A stretch of DNA of 64,000 bases. It comes from an uncultured Roseobacter sp. GTDB taxonomy: Bacteria > Pseudomonadota > Alphaproteobacteria > Rhodobacterales > Rhodobacteraceae. The position numbers were made by a program, and so were the translations under genes. The notes under the pieces are model-generated. The model saw nothing but the letters and a program-made list of their open reading frames with translations, did no database searches and was not told where the DNA came from. Within the stretch, counting starts at the first letter, position 1; every line of letters starts with the position of its first letter. Of this stretch, positions 16,842-26,865 are shown one piece after another. The stretch spans positions 682,001 to 746,000 of the forward strand of contig NZ_CANLNE010000003.1 of the NCBI RefSeq assembly GCF_947492555.1, given 5' to 3'.

Positions 16842-17480
16842 TCAGAGATTGGCGAGACTCGTTTCCAACTCACCGTACCCTGTGAACCGGCGTTCGAAGG
16901 TCAGACCAAGTCTCTCGGCACAGGCGCGGGCCTTTTCGGTGAGCGCCGGATCGTCGGTCTGGGCCTGATAGACCAGTTTTTCGTAGTTGCCGAAATACAT
17001 GTCGCGCAGGTCCGGGTGTCGGTCGAGGCCCATGGGTTTGATGACAAAGGCGTCGAACTGGCGGACGAGAAAGTCGGTCAGGTAAAAGGTGGTGATTTCG
17101 GTTTCGCTCTGCTTCGCAAAACGATCATTGCCCTCGAAGAAGGCATAGCAATGCGGGCCTGCGACCATCTCCACGCCTATTTCGGCGCAGGCCGCTTCCA
17201 GCAACCCGCCGGTGCCGCAATCGGCATAGACCACGAAGATCGTGTCATAATCATCGGCATGTTTGGCCACCGTCTCGCGGACGGCCTGGGTGATTTTTTC
17301 GGGGTAGAGGTGGTATTTGGCGGGCAGGCAAGTGAGGTCCAGATGGGTCCAGCCGTTTGCCTGTTTCAGATCAAGGATTTCCCGCGCCAGGGCACCGCAG
17401 GCGATCAGCAGCACCTTGCCGCGCTGGTGCTCGAGCGGCAGTCCTGTTTCTGTCAGTTTGCTGTCACTCAGGTCCTGCAT
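16842..17480 (-). CDS. DUF1638 protein, corrinoid-methyltransferase associated
   Basis: A 212-residue soluble protein with the DUF1638 pattern: LLIACGALAREIL near the start, CLPAKYHLYPEKI, VVYADCGTGG with a conserved Cys, AGPHCYAFFEG and HPDLRDMYFGNY. The conserved Cys and acidic residues suggest metal or cofactor binding, but no activity is firmly assigned. It lies 68 bases downstream of a corrinoid-protein gene on the same strand. DUF1638 genes are recurrent neighbours of corrinoid methyl-transfer proteins, so a role in that chemistry is likely. Confidence 0.85.
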   Translation of the reverse strand: MQDLSDSKLTETGLPLEHQRGKVLLIACGALAREILDLKQANGWTHLDLTCLPAKYHLYPEKITQAVRETVAKHADDYDTIFVVYADCGTGGLLEAACAEIGVEMVAGPHCYAFFEGNDRFAKQSETEITTFYLTDFLVRQFDAFVIKPMGLDRHPDLRDMYFGNYEKLVYQAQTDDPALTEKARACAERLGLTFERRFTGYGELETSLANL

Positions 17481-17548
17481 GGTTGCCCTTCACGAAAACG
17501 GCCTGCACCGGGTTCCCGACGCAGGCCGCATGTCTCATGGTCCTGCGA

Positions 17549-18253
<705 letters not shown>

Positions 18254-18459
18254 TTCCTAATGCGTCGCAAGAGCTGCGGTTATGATCTTTCGTCTTTTGT
18301 GACAGATCGGATTGCACCGACTGTCCAGATTACGACACGAAGGTAACGGTGTGCGACTCTGTGACGCGAAATTTACCGCGCAAACAGAGGCCTGCACAAG
18401 CGTCAGGATGTCCGAAGCGTTCGAAATCTTTTCATAAAGATATAGTGGTTAAGCGCGGG

Positions 18460-21400
18460 TTACTCCGCCGCATGCACCAGATTGAGCGCAGGTTGCGCCT
18501 CGGCGCGACGCGTTTTCCGGCCGCCCCGCCGCGCATAGAGCAGCGCGAACATCGGTGGGGTGAAGTAGAACGACACCACGGTGGAGAGCAGCACGCCGCC
18601 CGCGACGGACATCGCGAAGGGTGGCCAGAAGCCACCGCCTGCGAGGATCAGTGGCAGGAAGCCCCCGAAGGTGGTGATCGTCGTGCTGATGATGTGGCGG
18701 CTGGAACCCATGAGCACCTTGACCATCGCCTCCACATCGCCCGCACGCGCACCGGGATCGTCCCGCAGTCCGGTCATGATGATGATGGCCGCGTTGATCG
18801 ACACGCCGATGGAGCCGATGACCCCGATGATCGCGTTGATGCCAAAGGGGTATTGGAGCACGGCCAGCGCCAGAATGCTGAGCCCGGCAGAGAGTACGCT
18901 GACCACAAGGGCGATGGCGGAGAGGCGGAAGGAGTTGAAGGTCATCACGATGGCGGCGATGGAGAGGGTCACGATCAGCCCCAGCGACGCCAGCAGATTG
19001 CCCATCGTCTCCGCACGCGCGTCGCTGTCGCCGCCGATCTCAAGCCGGTATCCGGCGGGCAGGGCAAAGCCTTCGGCCTCCAGCGCCGCCTGCACCTGCA
19101 CCAGCGCCTCTTCGGGCAGGACATCGCGTAGGATGAAGGCCTGGATGGTGTTCACCCGTTCCGCGTTGCGCCGGGTGATGATCGGCTCGCTTGGGGTCAG
19201 CGAGATGTCAGCGATGGCAGAGAGCGGCACGCCCGGAAAGCTGCCGTTTTGCGACAGGGTGGCGGCGTTAGATGGCAGAATTGTCATATCGGCAATCGCC
19301 GTCAGGTCGCCGCGTGTGGCATCGCCAAAACGAACACGCACGGGCAGCTCTTCGGGGCCTTCGAGCAGGGAGCCGCCCGCGACCCCTTCAAGACCTGCCT
19401 CAAGCTGCCGGGACACATTGGCAAGCTCCAGCCCGAGCTGGCGGGCCTTGGCCTCGTCAACGTCGATGCTGACCTCCGGCGCGCCGGTGGTCACCGTGCC
19501 CCGGGCAAGGGTGACCATATCCACATCCGCCACGATCCGGCGCATCTCCGCGCCGATTTCACGCAAACGATCCAGATCGGCGCCGACGATGCGCAGCTCG
19601 ACCGGTGCATCCACAGGCGGTCCCTGAACCAGCCCGCGCACCAGCACCTGTGCTTCGGGCGCGGTCCTGTCGATAGTGCGTTCCAGCCGCGCGATCAGCG
19701 TTTCAGTGGCCTCGGGCGAGGTGGTCGTCACCAGCGCTTCGGCAAAGCGCGCGGCGTTGTCGCGCCCGCCAGCCATGTTGTAGTAGAAGGCGGGGGCGGA
19801 TTTCCCGATGACCCAGGAGACCTGCCGGGTTTCCGGTGCGTCCCGCAACAGGGCATCAAGGCGGTCCACCACCTGCGCGGTCTGGCCGATGGCGGCACCG
19901 GGGCGCAGGTCCACTTCGATATGGAACTGATCGCGGTCCACGCCGGGGAAAAACTGTGCCGTCAGCAGCGGCATGGACATGAAGCCCAGCACCGGCAGCA
20001 CAAGGGCAAAAGCGACGGAGCGGACGGGGTTGCGCACGGCCCACCGCAGGGTTGCGGCGAAGGTATTGGAAAGCGCGGGGATTTTCAGGCCGGAGGACAG
20101 CAGGCTGCTTTTTTCGGCAGCAGGCATGGCCCATCCGGCAATCGCAGGGGTCAGGGTCACGGCCACGACAAAGGACCACAGCAGCATGGTGACAACGGCG
20201 ATGGCGATGGAGCCGACAAAGTCTCCAGCGGGGCCCGGCAGCAGGATCATCGGGGTGAAGGACAAGGCGGTCGTGACCGTGGAGGCAAAGAGAGGGGCAA
20301 AGAGGCGCCGCACGGCACCGCGGACGGCCACGATGCGTTTCTGGCCCTTGGCAATGCGCTGGCCGACCTCGTCGGTCATCACGATGCCCGCGTCGACCAG
20401 CAGACCCAGCGCCACGATCAGCCCGGTGACCGACATCTGGTGAATGGCCAGACCGATCACGTTCATCGTGGCCAGCGTGGCCAGCGACACCAGCGGCAGG
20501 ATCAGCGCCACGATCAACGCGGCGCGCACGCCCATGGTGATCAGCAGCACGCCCACCACCAGCGCGACCCCGATGGCCATATTACCGCCCACCTCGGCCA
20601 GACGGTCGGCGGTATAGCGGCTCTGATCAAAGATCAGTTCGGCGGTGATGCTGTCGGGCACGTCTTGCTGGAAGGCCTCCAAAGCGCCGACAACCCGCGC
20701 CATCCAGACGTCGACCTGCAACCCGTCTTCGAGCTTGGCGGCGACCAGCACGGCGGGCGCGCCATTGTGCAGCGCCTGTTCGGCCAGCGGCAGGCGGGGG
20801 CCCCGGCTGATCTCCGCGATATCGGCCACGCGCGTCACCTGGCCACCCGGGCCTTCGCGCACGATCATCTCGCGCACCCGGTCAAGCGCGGTAATGTCGC
20901 CCTCGATGTCGATGATCAGCTCGTTATCAAGGCTGCGCAACCGGCCCGCCTGACCCTTGCTGTCGGCCCGTGTGATCGCGGCGGACACATCATCGGCGCT
21001 CAACCCTAGGGCCGCGGACTTCACCGGGTCGAGGGTGACCAGCACCTCTTCTTCCGGGGCGCCGAAGGTTTCGACCTGTTTCGTGCCGGAGGTGCTGCGC
21101 AGCGCATCGGCCAGGGTCTCCGCATAGCGGCCCATGATGGTCAGGGGCACGTCTGCGTGGTCGGCGGAGAGGGCGATGATGGCTCCATATGTGCCCGCGC
21201 CATCCGAGGAAAACTCTGGGGTCAGAACGCCTTGCGGGAACTCGGCCTCGGCATCGCCGAGCGCATCCCGGATTTCCGACCAGACCTGCTCGATCCGGTC
21301 ATCCGCCAGCGTGTCCAGCAGATCGACCTGCACAATGGAGATGCCGGTGGCGGAGGTGGAGTTGATCTCGTCCACCTCCGGGATTTCACGCAGCTCATCC

Positions 21401-21597
21401 TCGATTTCCGCAGTGACGAGGGTTTCGACGCGGGCCGGATCCGCGCCGGGGTAGGCGGTGGTGATCGTGGCAAAGAGGTTGGTGATGGTCGGGTCCTCCT
21501 GCCGCCCGATCGCCAGCAACGCCGACAGACCGGCCGCAATGATCACCAGAAGGGCAAGGGCGACGACACGGGGTTCGCGAAAGGTGAGCGTTTCCAT
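18460..21597 (-). CDS. RND-family efflux transporter (inner-membrane pump)
   Basis: A 1045-residue RND permease with twelve predicted helices, two large periplasmic loops and the duplicated architecture of AcrB-like pumps. In the TM4 region the segment GLLVDAGIVMTDEVG has a single Asp where AcrB has an Asp pair, suggesting a variant proton-relay. Its start overlaps the stop of the upstream membrane-fusion gene by one base. No outer-membrane TolC is encoded nearby. The TetR divergent from the pair is the probable repressor. Substrate unknown. Confidence 0.93.
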   Translation of the reverse strand: METLTFREPRVVALALLVIIAAGLSALLAIGRQEDPTITNLFATITTAYPGADPARVETLVTAEIEDELREIPEVDEINSTSATGISIVQVDLLDTLADDRIEQVWSEIRDALGDAEAEFPQGVLTPEFSSDGAGTYGAIIALSADHADVPLTIMGRYAETLADALRSTSGTKQVETFGAPEEEVLVTLDPVKSAALGLSADDVSAAITRADSKGQAGRLRSLDNELIIDIEGDITALDRVREMIVREGPGGQVTRVADIAEISRGPRLPLAEQALHNGAPAVLVAAKLEDGLQVDVWMARVVGALEAFQQDVPDSITAELIFDQSRYTADRLAEVGGNMAIGVALVVGVLLITMGVRAALIVALILPLVSLATLATMNVIGLAIHQMSVTGLIVALGLLVDAGIVMTDEVGQRIAKGQKRIVAVRGAVRRLFAPLFASTVTTALSFTPMILLPGPAGDFVGSIAIAVVTMLLWSFVVAVTLTPAIAGWAMPAAEKSSLLSSGLKIPALSNTFAATLRWAVRNPVRSVAFALVLPVLGFMSMPLLTAQFFPGVDRDQFHIEVDLRPGAAIGQTAQVVDRLDALLRDAPETRQVSWVIGKSAPAFYYNMAGGRDNAARFAEALVTTTSPEATETLIARLERTIDRTAPEAQVLVRGLVQGPPVDAPVELRIVGADLDRLREIGAEMRRIVADVDMVTLARGTVTTGAPEVSIDVDEAKARQLGLELANVSRQLEAGLEGVAGGSLLEGPEELPVRVRFGDATRGDLTAIADMTILPSNAATLSQNGSFPGVPLSAIADISLTPSEPIITRRNAERVNTIQAFILRDVLPEEALVQVQAALEAEGFALPAGYRLEIGGDSDARAETMGNLLASLGLIVTLSIAAIVMTFNSFRLSAIALVVSVLSAGLSILALAVLQYPFGINAIIGVIGSIGVSINAAIIIMTGLRDDPGARAGDVEAMVKVLMGSSRHIISTTITTFGGFLPLILAGGGFWPPFAMSVAGGVLLSTVVSFYFTPPMFALLYARRGGRKTRRAEAQPALNLVHAAE

Positions 21598-22760
21598 CAG
21601 CCTGCCTCGCCGGCGATCTGGACGGTCTGGCCTTTGACCACGCGGTGCGGGCCATCGGTGACAAAGGCTGTGCCATCCTCGAAGGTGCCGCGCACATAGG
21701 CGCGTGCGCCGTCGGAGAAGAGCACTTCAACCGCTTCGCTGCCGACCTGCGTCGTGCCGTCGGCCTTCGGCAGCGTCAACAGCCGCCAGAGGCCGCGCGG
21801 CGCATCCTGCAGCGCCGAGAGCGGCACCCAGGCGCCGCGTTCGGCAACCTGCTGACGCAGCACAAGGGTGCCGGTGTCGCGCAGGGGGGGCAGATCGTCA
21901 CCGGTGAAGTTTAGCAATACCGTGCGCGTGCGCGTGGCGCTATCGAGTTCAGGCAGCACGGAATCGAGCACCAAAGGGTATTTCTCTCCGTCAAAGAGTG
22001 CCTCGAATTTCGTTGTTTGCGACAGGGCCCCGACGATATCCGGGGTCAGACCCACGCGGAACTGCTGCCCGCCTGTTTCGACCAGCGACAGGATCGCCTG
22101 ACCGGCCCCCACCGCGCCGCCGGTATCGACCATGCGTGCGGCAATGGTCGCCTCGAACGGCGCGCGCAACTCGGATTTTTCCAATTGCAGGGTCACCGAG
22201 ACGAGGCTTGCGTCAATTTCGGCGATGCGGGCCTCAAGCTCCGCCAGCTGCAGCGCCACATTGTCCACCGCCTGGGCGGAGGCGAACCCACGGTCGCGCA
22301 GTTCCGTCTGGCGGTTCGTGGTGCGTCGGGCCAGTTCGGCCTGCGCCTCCAGCGCGCGCCGGGTGGCCTGCAGCCGGGTTTGTTCCGCTTCTACCAGCCG
22401 CGTGTCCAGACGGGCGACCACGGTGCCGGGCGATACCCGGTCGCCTTCATCCACGGCCAGCAGGGCAACTGTGCCGCCCTGTTCAAAGGCCATGGTGGTG
22501 CGCTGGCCTGCCTCGATCTGTCCGGGGAAATGCCGCGCGACGCTGTAGCCGTCTTCCAGCTTCAGGCGCGCCGTTTGCACCTGCATGGGCGTTGTTGCCT
22601 CGGGCGGTGTGACAGCGGATGCACGATCCGCCAGTACGCCCTGACCCAGCACCATGAGGCCAATTGCGAGGCCGATCAGCAAAAGCGTGAAGACGAGGGT
22701 GATCCCGTGACGTAGAATGCGGCGCCAGACAGGTTTTTGCGGTACGGTGGTCACGGTCAT
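21597..22760 (-). CDS. RND periplasmic adaptor (membrane fusion protein)
   Basis: A 387-residue HlyD/AcrA-type adaptor: N-terminal membrane anchor (about 18-40), a lipoyl half-motif (GQIEAGQRTTMAFEQGGTV, VDEGDRVSPGTVVARLD), a helical hairpin (about 105-170), the second lipoyl half (LRAPFEATIAARMVDTGGAVGAGQAIL) and beta-barrel domains. It is the first gene of the efflux operon and is divergent from a TetR gene across a 79-base region. Confidence 0.92.
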   Translation of the reverse strand: MTVTTVPQKPVWRRILRHGITLVFTLLLIGLAIGLMVLGQGVLADRASAVTPPEATTPMQVQTARLKLEDGYSVARHFPGQIEAGQRTTMAFEQGGTVALLAVDEGDRVSPGTVVARLDTRLVEAEQTRLQATRRALEAQAELARRTTNRQTELRDRGFASAQAVDNVALQLAELEARIAEIDASLVSVTLQLEKSELRAPFEATIAARMVDTGGAVGAGQAILSLVETGGQQFRVGLTPDIVGALSQTTKFEALFDGEKYPLVLDSVLPELDSATRTRTVLLNFTGDDLPPLRDTGTLVLRQQVAERGAWVPLSALQDAPRGLWRLLTLPKADGTTQVGSEAVEVLFSDGARAYVRGTFEDGTAFVTDGPHRVVKGQTVQIAGEAG

Positions 22761-22780
22761 GCGATGTCCTCACTTGCGAA

Positions 22781-22795
22781 GTAAGTATCGCTTAC
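22781..22795. promoter_or_regulatory. Candidate TetR operator of the RND operon
   Basis: A perfect inverted repeat GTAAG-N5-CTTAC is centred in the 79-base region between the divergent adaptor and TetR genes. A minus-strand TTGATA about 17-18 bases before an ATATGT/TATGTA element (rest of the region to about 22822) could be the efflux promoter, with the repeat overlapping its start site. Confidence 0.55.
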
Positions 22796-22839
22796 ATATG
22801 TTATAGACTCTAACTTTATCAAGCTCAAAGGAGCGTTTT

Positions 22840-23469
22840 TTGTCAGATTCTCACGACACACTGCCGGATCAGCGCACGACATATCACCACGGCGACCTGC
22901 GCGAGCAGTTGCTGGTCGTGGTGCGCGATCTGGTGGAAGTGCATGGTCCGGAAGGATTTTCTGTCGCCGAGGCCGCACGGCGGGCCGGGGTCAGCACCGC
23001 TGCCCCCTACAAGCATTTCAAGGATCGGACCGATCTGCTGAATGCGCTGGTCTCCGACGCGATGGACCGGCTGGCGGTGCAGATGGCCCGGGGACGAGAC
23101 CAATATGCGGTCGGAACTTACGAGGCGGTTGCGGGAATCGGTCAGGCCTATATCGATTTTGCCAAGGCAGAACCGGGGATCTTCCGGCTGATGTTCGGCC
23201 TGACCGAGGGGCATGAGGACGACGATTGCATCCAGCGCAAGGGGCAGGACTGCCGCGAGATCGTGGAAACAGCCTGTGGTGCGTGCCTGGGAGAGGGGGC
23301 CTCGGAACAGGCGGCGGTGCTGTCAGCCTATATTCTGTGGACCAGCGTGCATGGTCACGCGTTCCTGAGCATCGACAAGAAGAACATCGATGAAGCGCAG
23401 GGCCTAGACGACTGGGATTTCCTGATGGCTGTTACAAGCGCGGTGCTGGACGCCTCGGCGCGCCCTTAA
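22840..23469 (+). CDS. TetR-family regulator of the RND efflux operon
   Basis: A 209-residue TetR protein. The TTG start at 22840 follows AAAGGAG by 7 bases. The HTH reads GFSVAEAARRAGVSTAAPYKHFKDRTDLL, preceded by the YHHGDLREQL segment seen in the WHG subgroup of TetR proteins; the C-terminal domain has the matching WTSVHG. Divergent from the pump genes with an inverted repeat between, so repression of the pump is inferred. It overlaps the convergent bmt gene by 4 bases. Confidence 0.88.
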   Translation: MSDSHDTLPDQRTTYHHGDLREQLLVVVRDLVEVHGPEGFSVAEAARRAGVSTAAPYKHFKDRTDLLNALVSDAMDRLAVQMARGRDQYAVGTYEAVAGIGQAYIDFAKAEPGIFRLMFGLTEGHEDDDCIQRKGQDCREIVETACGACLGEGASEQAAVLSAYILWTSVHGHAFLSIDKKNIDEAQGLDDWDFLMAVTSAVLDASARP

Positions 23470-24497
23470 CTGGCGGAGCTTGCCGCGCGGCGGCGGCGAG
23501 ACGTGCGGCGGGCCGGGGCTTCATCGTCACCGGTGCCATCGCTTTGCGAGGAAAAGGCCCCCAGACGATCTACGATCTCTTCGAGCGCGGGCGGGTGATC
23601 CATCGTGCGGGTGTCGAGCGCCTCGCGCATTTGGCGCAGGTGGTCCGGCATGGTGCCGCAGCACCCGCCGATGATGCTGGCCCCACAGGCCCGCGCCATT
23701 ACCGCGTAATCGGCCATCAGCTCCGGCGTGCCGTCGTAGTGGATGTGGCCATCGACGTATTTGGGGATGCCCGCGTTGCCCTTGGCGATCACAGGACGTT
23801 CCGGGCCCTGAGCGGCGAACCCGAGGATCGTGCGCAAAAGGTCAGAGGCGCCGGTGCCGCAATTGGCGCCAAAGGCCAGCGGCGCATGATCGCCCAGATC
23901 ATCCACCATTTTCACCATATCCGCGCTGGTCAGGCCCATCATGGTGCGCCCGGCGGTGTCAAAACTCATGGTGCCGGCCCAGTCGAGCCCGGCGAGGGCA
24001 AAGCCTTCGGCAGCGGCGCGGTATTCTTCCGGCGCGCTGATCGTTTCCAGCCAACCGAGGTCCGCGCCGCCGGACTTCAGCCCGTCTGCGGCCTCATGAA
24101 ACATTTCGACGGCCAGCGCGTGGCTGAGTGTGCCGACGGGCTCCATGATCTCGCCGGTGGGGCCCACGGACCCTGCGACAATCACCGTGCGCCCGGCGGT
24201 ATCTGCCACCTCACGCCCGATTTCGGCGGAGACGCGGGCCAGTTCGTGCACGCGCTTTTCCGCGCCGTGCAGTTTCAGGCGGGAGGCATTTGCGCCAAAG
24301 GAATTGGTCAGGAAAAGATCGCTGCCCGCATCGACCGCGCCTTTGTACAGCGTTTTGATCTTTTGTGGCTCATCCGTGTTCCAAAGCTCCGGCGCATCGC
24401 CGGACATCAGACCCATGTTGAAGAGATTGGTGCCCGTGGCGCCGTCGGCCAGCAGGGTGCATTTTTCGTGCAGCAGTTTCATCATGGGATTGGTCAT
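23466..24497 (-). CDS. bmt: Betaine-homocysteine S-methyltransferase
   Basis: A 343-residue homocysteine S-methyltransferase of the bacterial BHMT type, transferring a methyl group to homocysteine to give methionine. The barrel has the LADGATGTNLF start and LTNSFGANASRL. Zinc ligands are Cys213 (GANCGTG) and Cys279/Cys280 (GGCCGTMPDH). The last 25 residues are an unusual basic tail (RRTSRRRR). With dmdA, the corrinoid protein and a BCCT carrier in the window, glycine betaine or DMSP-type methyl donors are plausible. The ribosome site GAGG can pair with CCTC in a hairpin 10-30 bases before the ATG. Confidence 0.9.
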   Translation of the reverse strand: MTNPMMKLLHEKCTLLADGATGTNLFNMGLMSGDAPELWNTDEPQKIKTLYKGAVDAGSDLFLTNSFGANASRLKLHGAEKRVHELARVSAEIGREVADTAGRTVIVAGSVGPTGEIMEPVGTLSHALAVEMFHEAADGLKSGGADLGWLETISAPEEYRAAAEGFALAGLDWAGTMSFDTAGRTMMGLTSADMVKMVDDLGDHAPLAFGANCGTGASDLLRTILGFAAQGPERPVIAKGNAGIPKYVDGHIHYDGTPELMADYAVMARACGASIIGGCCGTMPDHLRQMREALDTRTMDHPPALEEIVDRLGAFSSQSDGTGDDEAPARRTSRRRRAASSAS

Positions 24498-24606
24498 GGC
24501 GCGCCTCGCGGATAGTCAGAGGCCTGCTGTGTCATGAACGCCATCTCAAGGCAAACTCATATTATTCATCTTGGTTATGAGGCTGCTAAGATGTCCGGGG
24601 TGGTTC

Positions 24607-24635
24607 CCTGACCGGGTGCTATGCCACCGGTCAGG
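24607..24635 (-). terminator. 9-bp inverted repeat after the ATPase-inhibitor gene
   Basis: CCTGACCGG and CCGGTCAGG form a perfect 9-bp stem around an 11-base loop. It lies 22 bases past the stop of the zeta-type gene on the minus strand and in the leader region of bmt. No T run follows, so termination would be weak; an attenuator-like or transcript-stabilising role for bmt is also possible. Confidence 0.4.
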
Positions 24636-24656
24636 AAGAAGGTGTTGAATTAAAAG

Positions 24657-24971
24657 TCAGATTTCCTGCATCAGCTGGGCTTTTGCCTCAGCCATCAGCT
24701 CGATCATCTTGGTACGGATCGTGGTTTCATCCGCCTTCGAGCCGAGATCGCCGGAGACTTTGCGATAGACGTCTTCGTCACCGGCCTCTTCGAAATCGGA
24801 TTTCACGACTTCCTTGGCGTATTCGGCGGCCTCGTCCCCGGATTTGCCCAGCAGCTCCGCCGCCCAGAGCCCGAGTAGTTTGTTGCGTCTGGCTTCCGCC
24901 TTGAACTGCATTTCCGCGTCATGGGCATATTTGTTTTCAAAAGCATTTTCGCGGTCGTCAAAGGTTGTCAT
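24657..24971 (-). CDS. F1-ATPase inhibitor subunit zeta (DUF1476)
   Basis: A 104-residue helical protein of the family of the Paracoccus zeta subunit, which blocks ATP hydrolysis by the F1F0-ATPase in alphaproteobacteria. The start is set at MTTFDDRENAFENK, the family N terminus; an upstream in-frame ATG adds 22 unrelated residues. The inhibitory N-terminal segment and the FKAEARRNKLLGLWAAELLG core are conserved. It is divergent from purC. Confidence 0.92.
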   Translation of the reverse strand: MTTFDDRENAFENKYAHDAEMQFKAEARRNKLLGLWAAELLGKSGDEAAEYAKEVVKSDFEEAGDEDVYRKVSGDLGSKADETTIRTKMIELMAEAKAQLMQEI

Positions 24972-25126
24972 GGGCCGGTCTCCTGATGAACGGGTTGGTG
25001 TTACGACAGATATGCGGGCTTGGCGCGCTTTGCGCAAGGGACGCTGGCTTGCAGCAACGCGGGGCTTCCACTAAGAGGGGCGCAACGAGGTCGTGATTGT
25101 CGCGGCCCGCGGGGGAAAGGACGCCC

Positions 25127-25888
25127 ATGGCCCGGCGCAAGAAAATCTACGAAGGCAAAGCAAAAATTCTATATGAAGGCCCGGAGCCCGGCACCATTGT
25201 GCAGTACTTCAAGGATGACGCCACCGCATTCAACGCAGAAAAGAAAGCGGTGATCGAAGGCAAGGGCGTGCTCAACAACCGCCTGTCGGAATTTTTCATG
25301 ACCGGCCTGGGCCAGATCGGCGTGCCCAATCACTTCATCAAGCGGCTAAATATGCGCGAGCAGCTGGTGCGCAGTGTCGAGATCGTGCCGTTGGAAATCA
25401 TCGTGCGTAACTATGCGGCAGGCACCATGTCGAAACGGCTGGGTATTGACGAAGGTACGCAGCTGCCGCGGCCGATTGTCGAATACTGCTACAAGGACGA
25501 TTCATTGGGCGATCCGCTGGTGACCGAGGAGCATATCGCAGCTTTTGGCTGGGCCAGCCAGCAGGACATGGATGATATCCTCAGCCTCGCGCTGCGGGTG
25601 AATGATTTCCTGTCGGGCGTAATGATGGCCGTGGGCATTCGGCTTGTGGACTTCAAGATCGAGGTCGGCCGTGTCTTTGACGGCGATTTTCAACGCCTGA
25701 TCGTGGCGGATGAGATCAGCCCGGACAGTTGCCGGCTGTGGGACATCGAGACCGGTGAGAAGCTGGACAAGGATGTGTTCCGCCGGGATCTGGGCGATCT
25801 CAAGGATGCCTACACGGAAGTGGCGCGGCGGCTTGGGGTCATGCCGAAGAACGCGCAACCCATCACGAAGCCGACCCTGATCAATTGA
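25127..25888 (+). CDS. purC: Phosphoribosylaminoimidazole-succinocarboxamide synthase
   Basis: A 253-residue SAICAR synthetase joining CAIR and aspartate with ATP in purine synthesis. Starts at [18 protein letters not shown], with GGAAAGG upstream; the earlier ATG would add 10 atypical residues. Motifs [27 protein letters not shown] and [10 protein letters not shown] are present. Followed 41 bases later by purS and purQ. Confidence 0.97.
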   Translation: MARRKKIYEGKAKILYEGPEPGTIVQYFKDDATAFNAEKKAVIEGKGVLNNRLSEFFMTGLGQIGVPNHFIKRLNMREQLVRSVEIVPLEIIVRNYAAGTMSKRLGIDEGTQLPRPIVEYCYKDDSLGDPLVTEEHIAAFGWASQQDMDDILSLALRVNDFLSGVMMAVGIRLVDFKIEVGRVFDGDFQRLIVADEISPDSCRLWDIETGEKLDKDVFRRDLGDLKDAYTEVARRLGVMPKNAQPITKPTLIN

Positions 25889-25899
25889 GCGTCGGGCAG

Positions 25900-25921
25900 G
25901 CATATTTGAAGAACAATGAAG
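25900..25921 (+). repeat. Intergenic repeat motif, copy 1 (purC-purS)
   Basis: A 22-base motif beginning GCATATTTG and ending GAACAATGAAG lies just after the purC stop and before purS. A copy differing at one base occurs at 49526-49547 between dmdA and acuI. In both cases it follows a stop codon and precedes a co-directional gene. Confidence 0.6.
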
Positions 25922-25929
25922 GGCAGATT

Positions 25930-26160
25930 ATGAAAGCAACCGTGCATATCATGCTGAAGAACGGCGTGCTGGATCCGCAGGGTGAAGCGGTGCGTCACGC
26001 GCTCGGGGCGTTGGGCTTTGACAGTGTTCAGGGGGTACGTCAGGGCAAGGTCATCGAGCTTGATCTCGATGAGGGTGCGACCGAGGCAGACGTGACGGCG
26101 ATGTGTGAAAAACTGCTCGCCAACACGGTGATCGAATCCTATTCGGTGGAGATGGGCTGA
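25930..26160 (+). CDS. purS: Phosphoribosylformylglycinamidine synthase subunit PurS
   Basis: A 76-residue PurS, the small bridging subunit of the PurSLQ FGAM synthase. The start at [18 protein letters not shown] matches the family. Characteristic are [10 protein letters not shown] and the C-terminal [13 protein letters not shown]. Its stop overlaps the purQ ATG by one base. purL is not in the window. Confidence 0.95.
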   Translation: MKATVHIMLKNGVLDPQGEAVRHALGALGFDSVQGVRQGKVIELDLDEGATEADVTAMCEKLLANTVIESYSVEMG

Positions 26161-26828
26161 TGCACGCGGCGGTGATTGTCTTTCCGGGATCGAACTGTGA
26201 CCGCGATCTGGCCGTGGCTTTCGAGGCGGCGGGCGCCAGGGTCAGCATGGTCTGGCACAAGGACAGCAGCCTGCCGCAGGGCGTTGATATCGTCGGTATT
26301 CCGGGTGGGTTTTCCTTTGGGGATTACCTGCGGTGTGGCGCTATTGCGGCCAATTCGCCGATTTGCCGGTCGGTGGCGGCCCATGCCGAGCGCGGGGGGT
26401 ATGCGCTGGGCGTGTGCAACGGGTTCCAGGTCTTGACGGAGACCGGGTTGTTGCCGGGGGTGCTGTTGCGCAACGCGGGATTGAAGTACATCTGCCAAAC
26501 CGTTGGTCTGAAAGTGGAAACGTCGCAATCCGTCTATACCGAAGGTTACAATGCGGGGGACGTCATCGACATTCCGATTGCGCATCATGATGGCAATTAT
26601 TTTGCCGATGACGAGACGATTGCGCGGCTGCAGGGCGAGGGCCGCGTTGCGTTTTCCTATATGAATAATCCGAATGGCGCGCGCGCGGATATCGCCGGTA
26701 TCCTGTCGGAAAACCGGCGGGTGCTGGGCATGATGCCGCATCCGGAACGCGCCGCGGATGCGGGGCATGGCGGCACCGATGGGCAGGCGCTCTTCCGCGC
26801 ATTGGCCGGAGCGCTTGTCAAAGCGTGA
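26160..26828 (+). CDS. purQ: Phosphoribosylformylglycinamidine synthase subunit PurQ (glutaminase)
   Basis: A 222-residue class I glutamine amidotransferase that delivers ammonia to PurL. Triad residues are visible: the nucleophile Cys in [10 protein letters not shown] and the His/Glu in [11 protein letters not shown]-terminal [14 protein letters not shown] is typical of PurQ. Translationally coupled to purS. Confidence 0.97.
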   Translation: MHAAVIVFPGSNCDRDLAVAFEAAGARVSMVWHKDSSLPQGVDIVGIPGGFSFGDYLRCGAIAANSPICRSVAAHAERGGYALGVCNGFQVLTETGLLPGVLLRNAGLKYICQTVGLKVETSQSVYTEGYNAGDVIDIPIAHHDGNYFADDETIARLQGEGRVAFSYMNNPNGARADIAGILSENRRVLGMMPHPERAADAGHGGTDGQALFRALAGALVKA

Positions 26829-26865
26829 CTTGAGCCGGTGTTGCGCTTTCGCGTAGTCTCGCTGC

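Noticed and set aside
18254-18459. Cobalamin riboswitch before the corrinoid-protein gene
   Set aside because: No B12-box-like sequence or extended structure was seen in this 206-base gap.
19249-21009. 586-codon plus-strand ORF
   Set aside because: It is antisense to the RND pump gene and arises from G+C-rich third positions; composition is His/Gly/Gln/Arg-rich with no domain.
24498-24660. SAM or SAH riboswitch upstream of bmt
   Set aside because: Hairpins are present, but none of the consensus elements of SAH, SAM-II or SAM-V classes could be found by eye.
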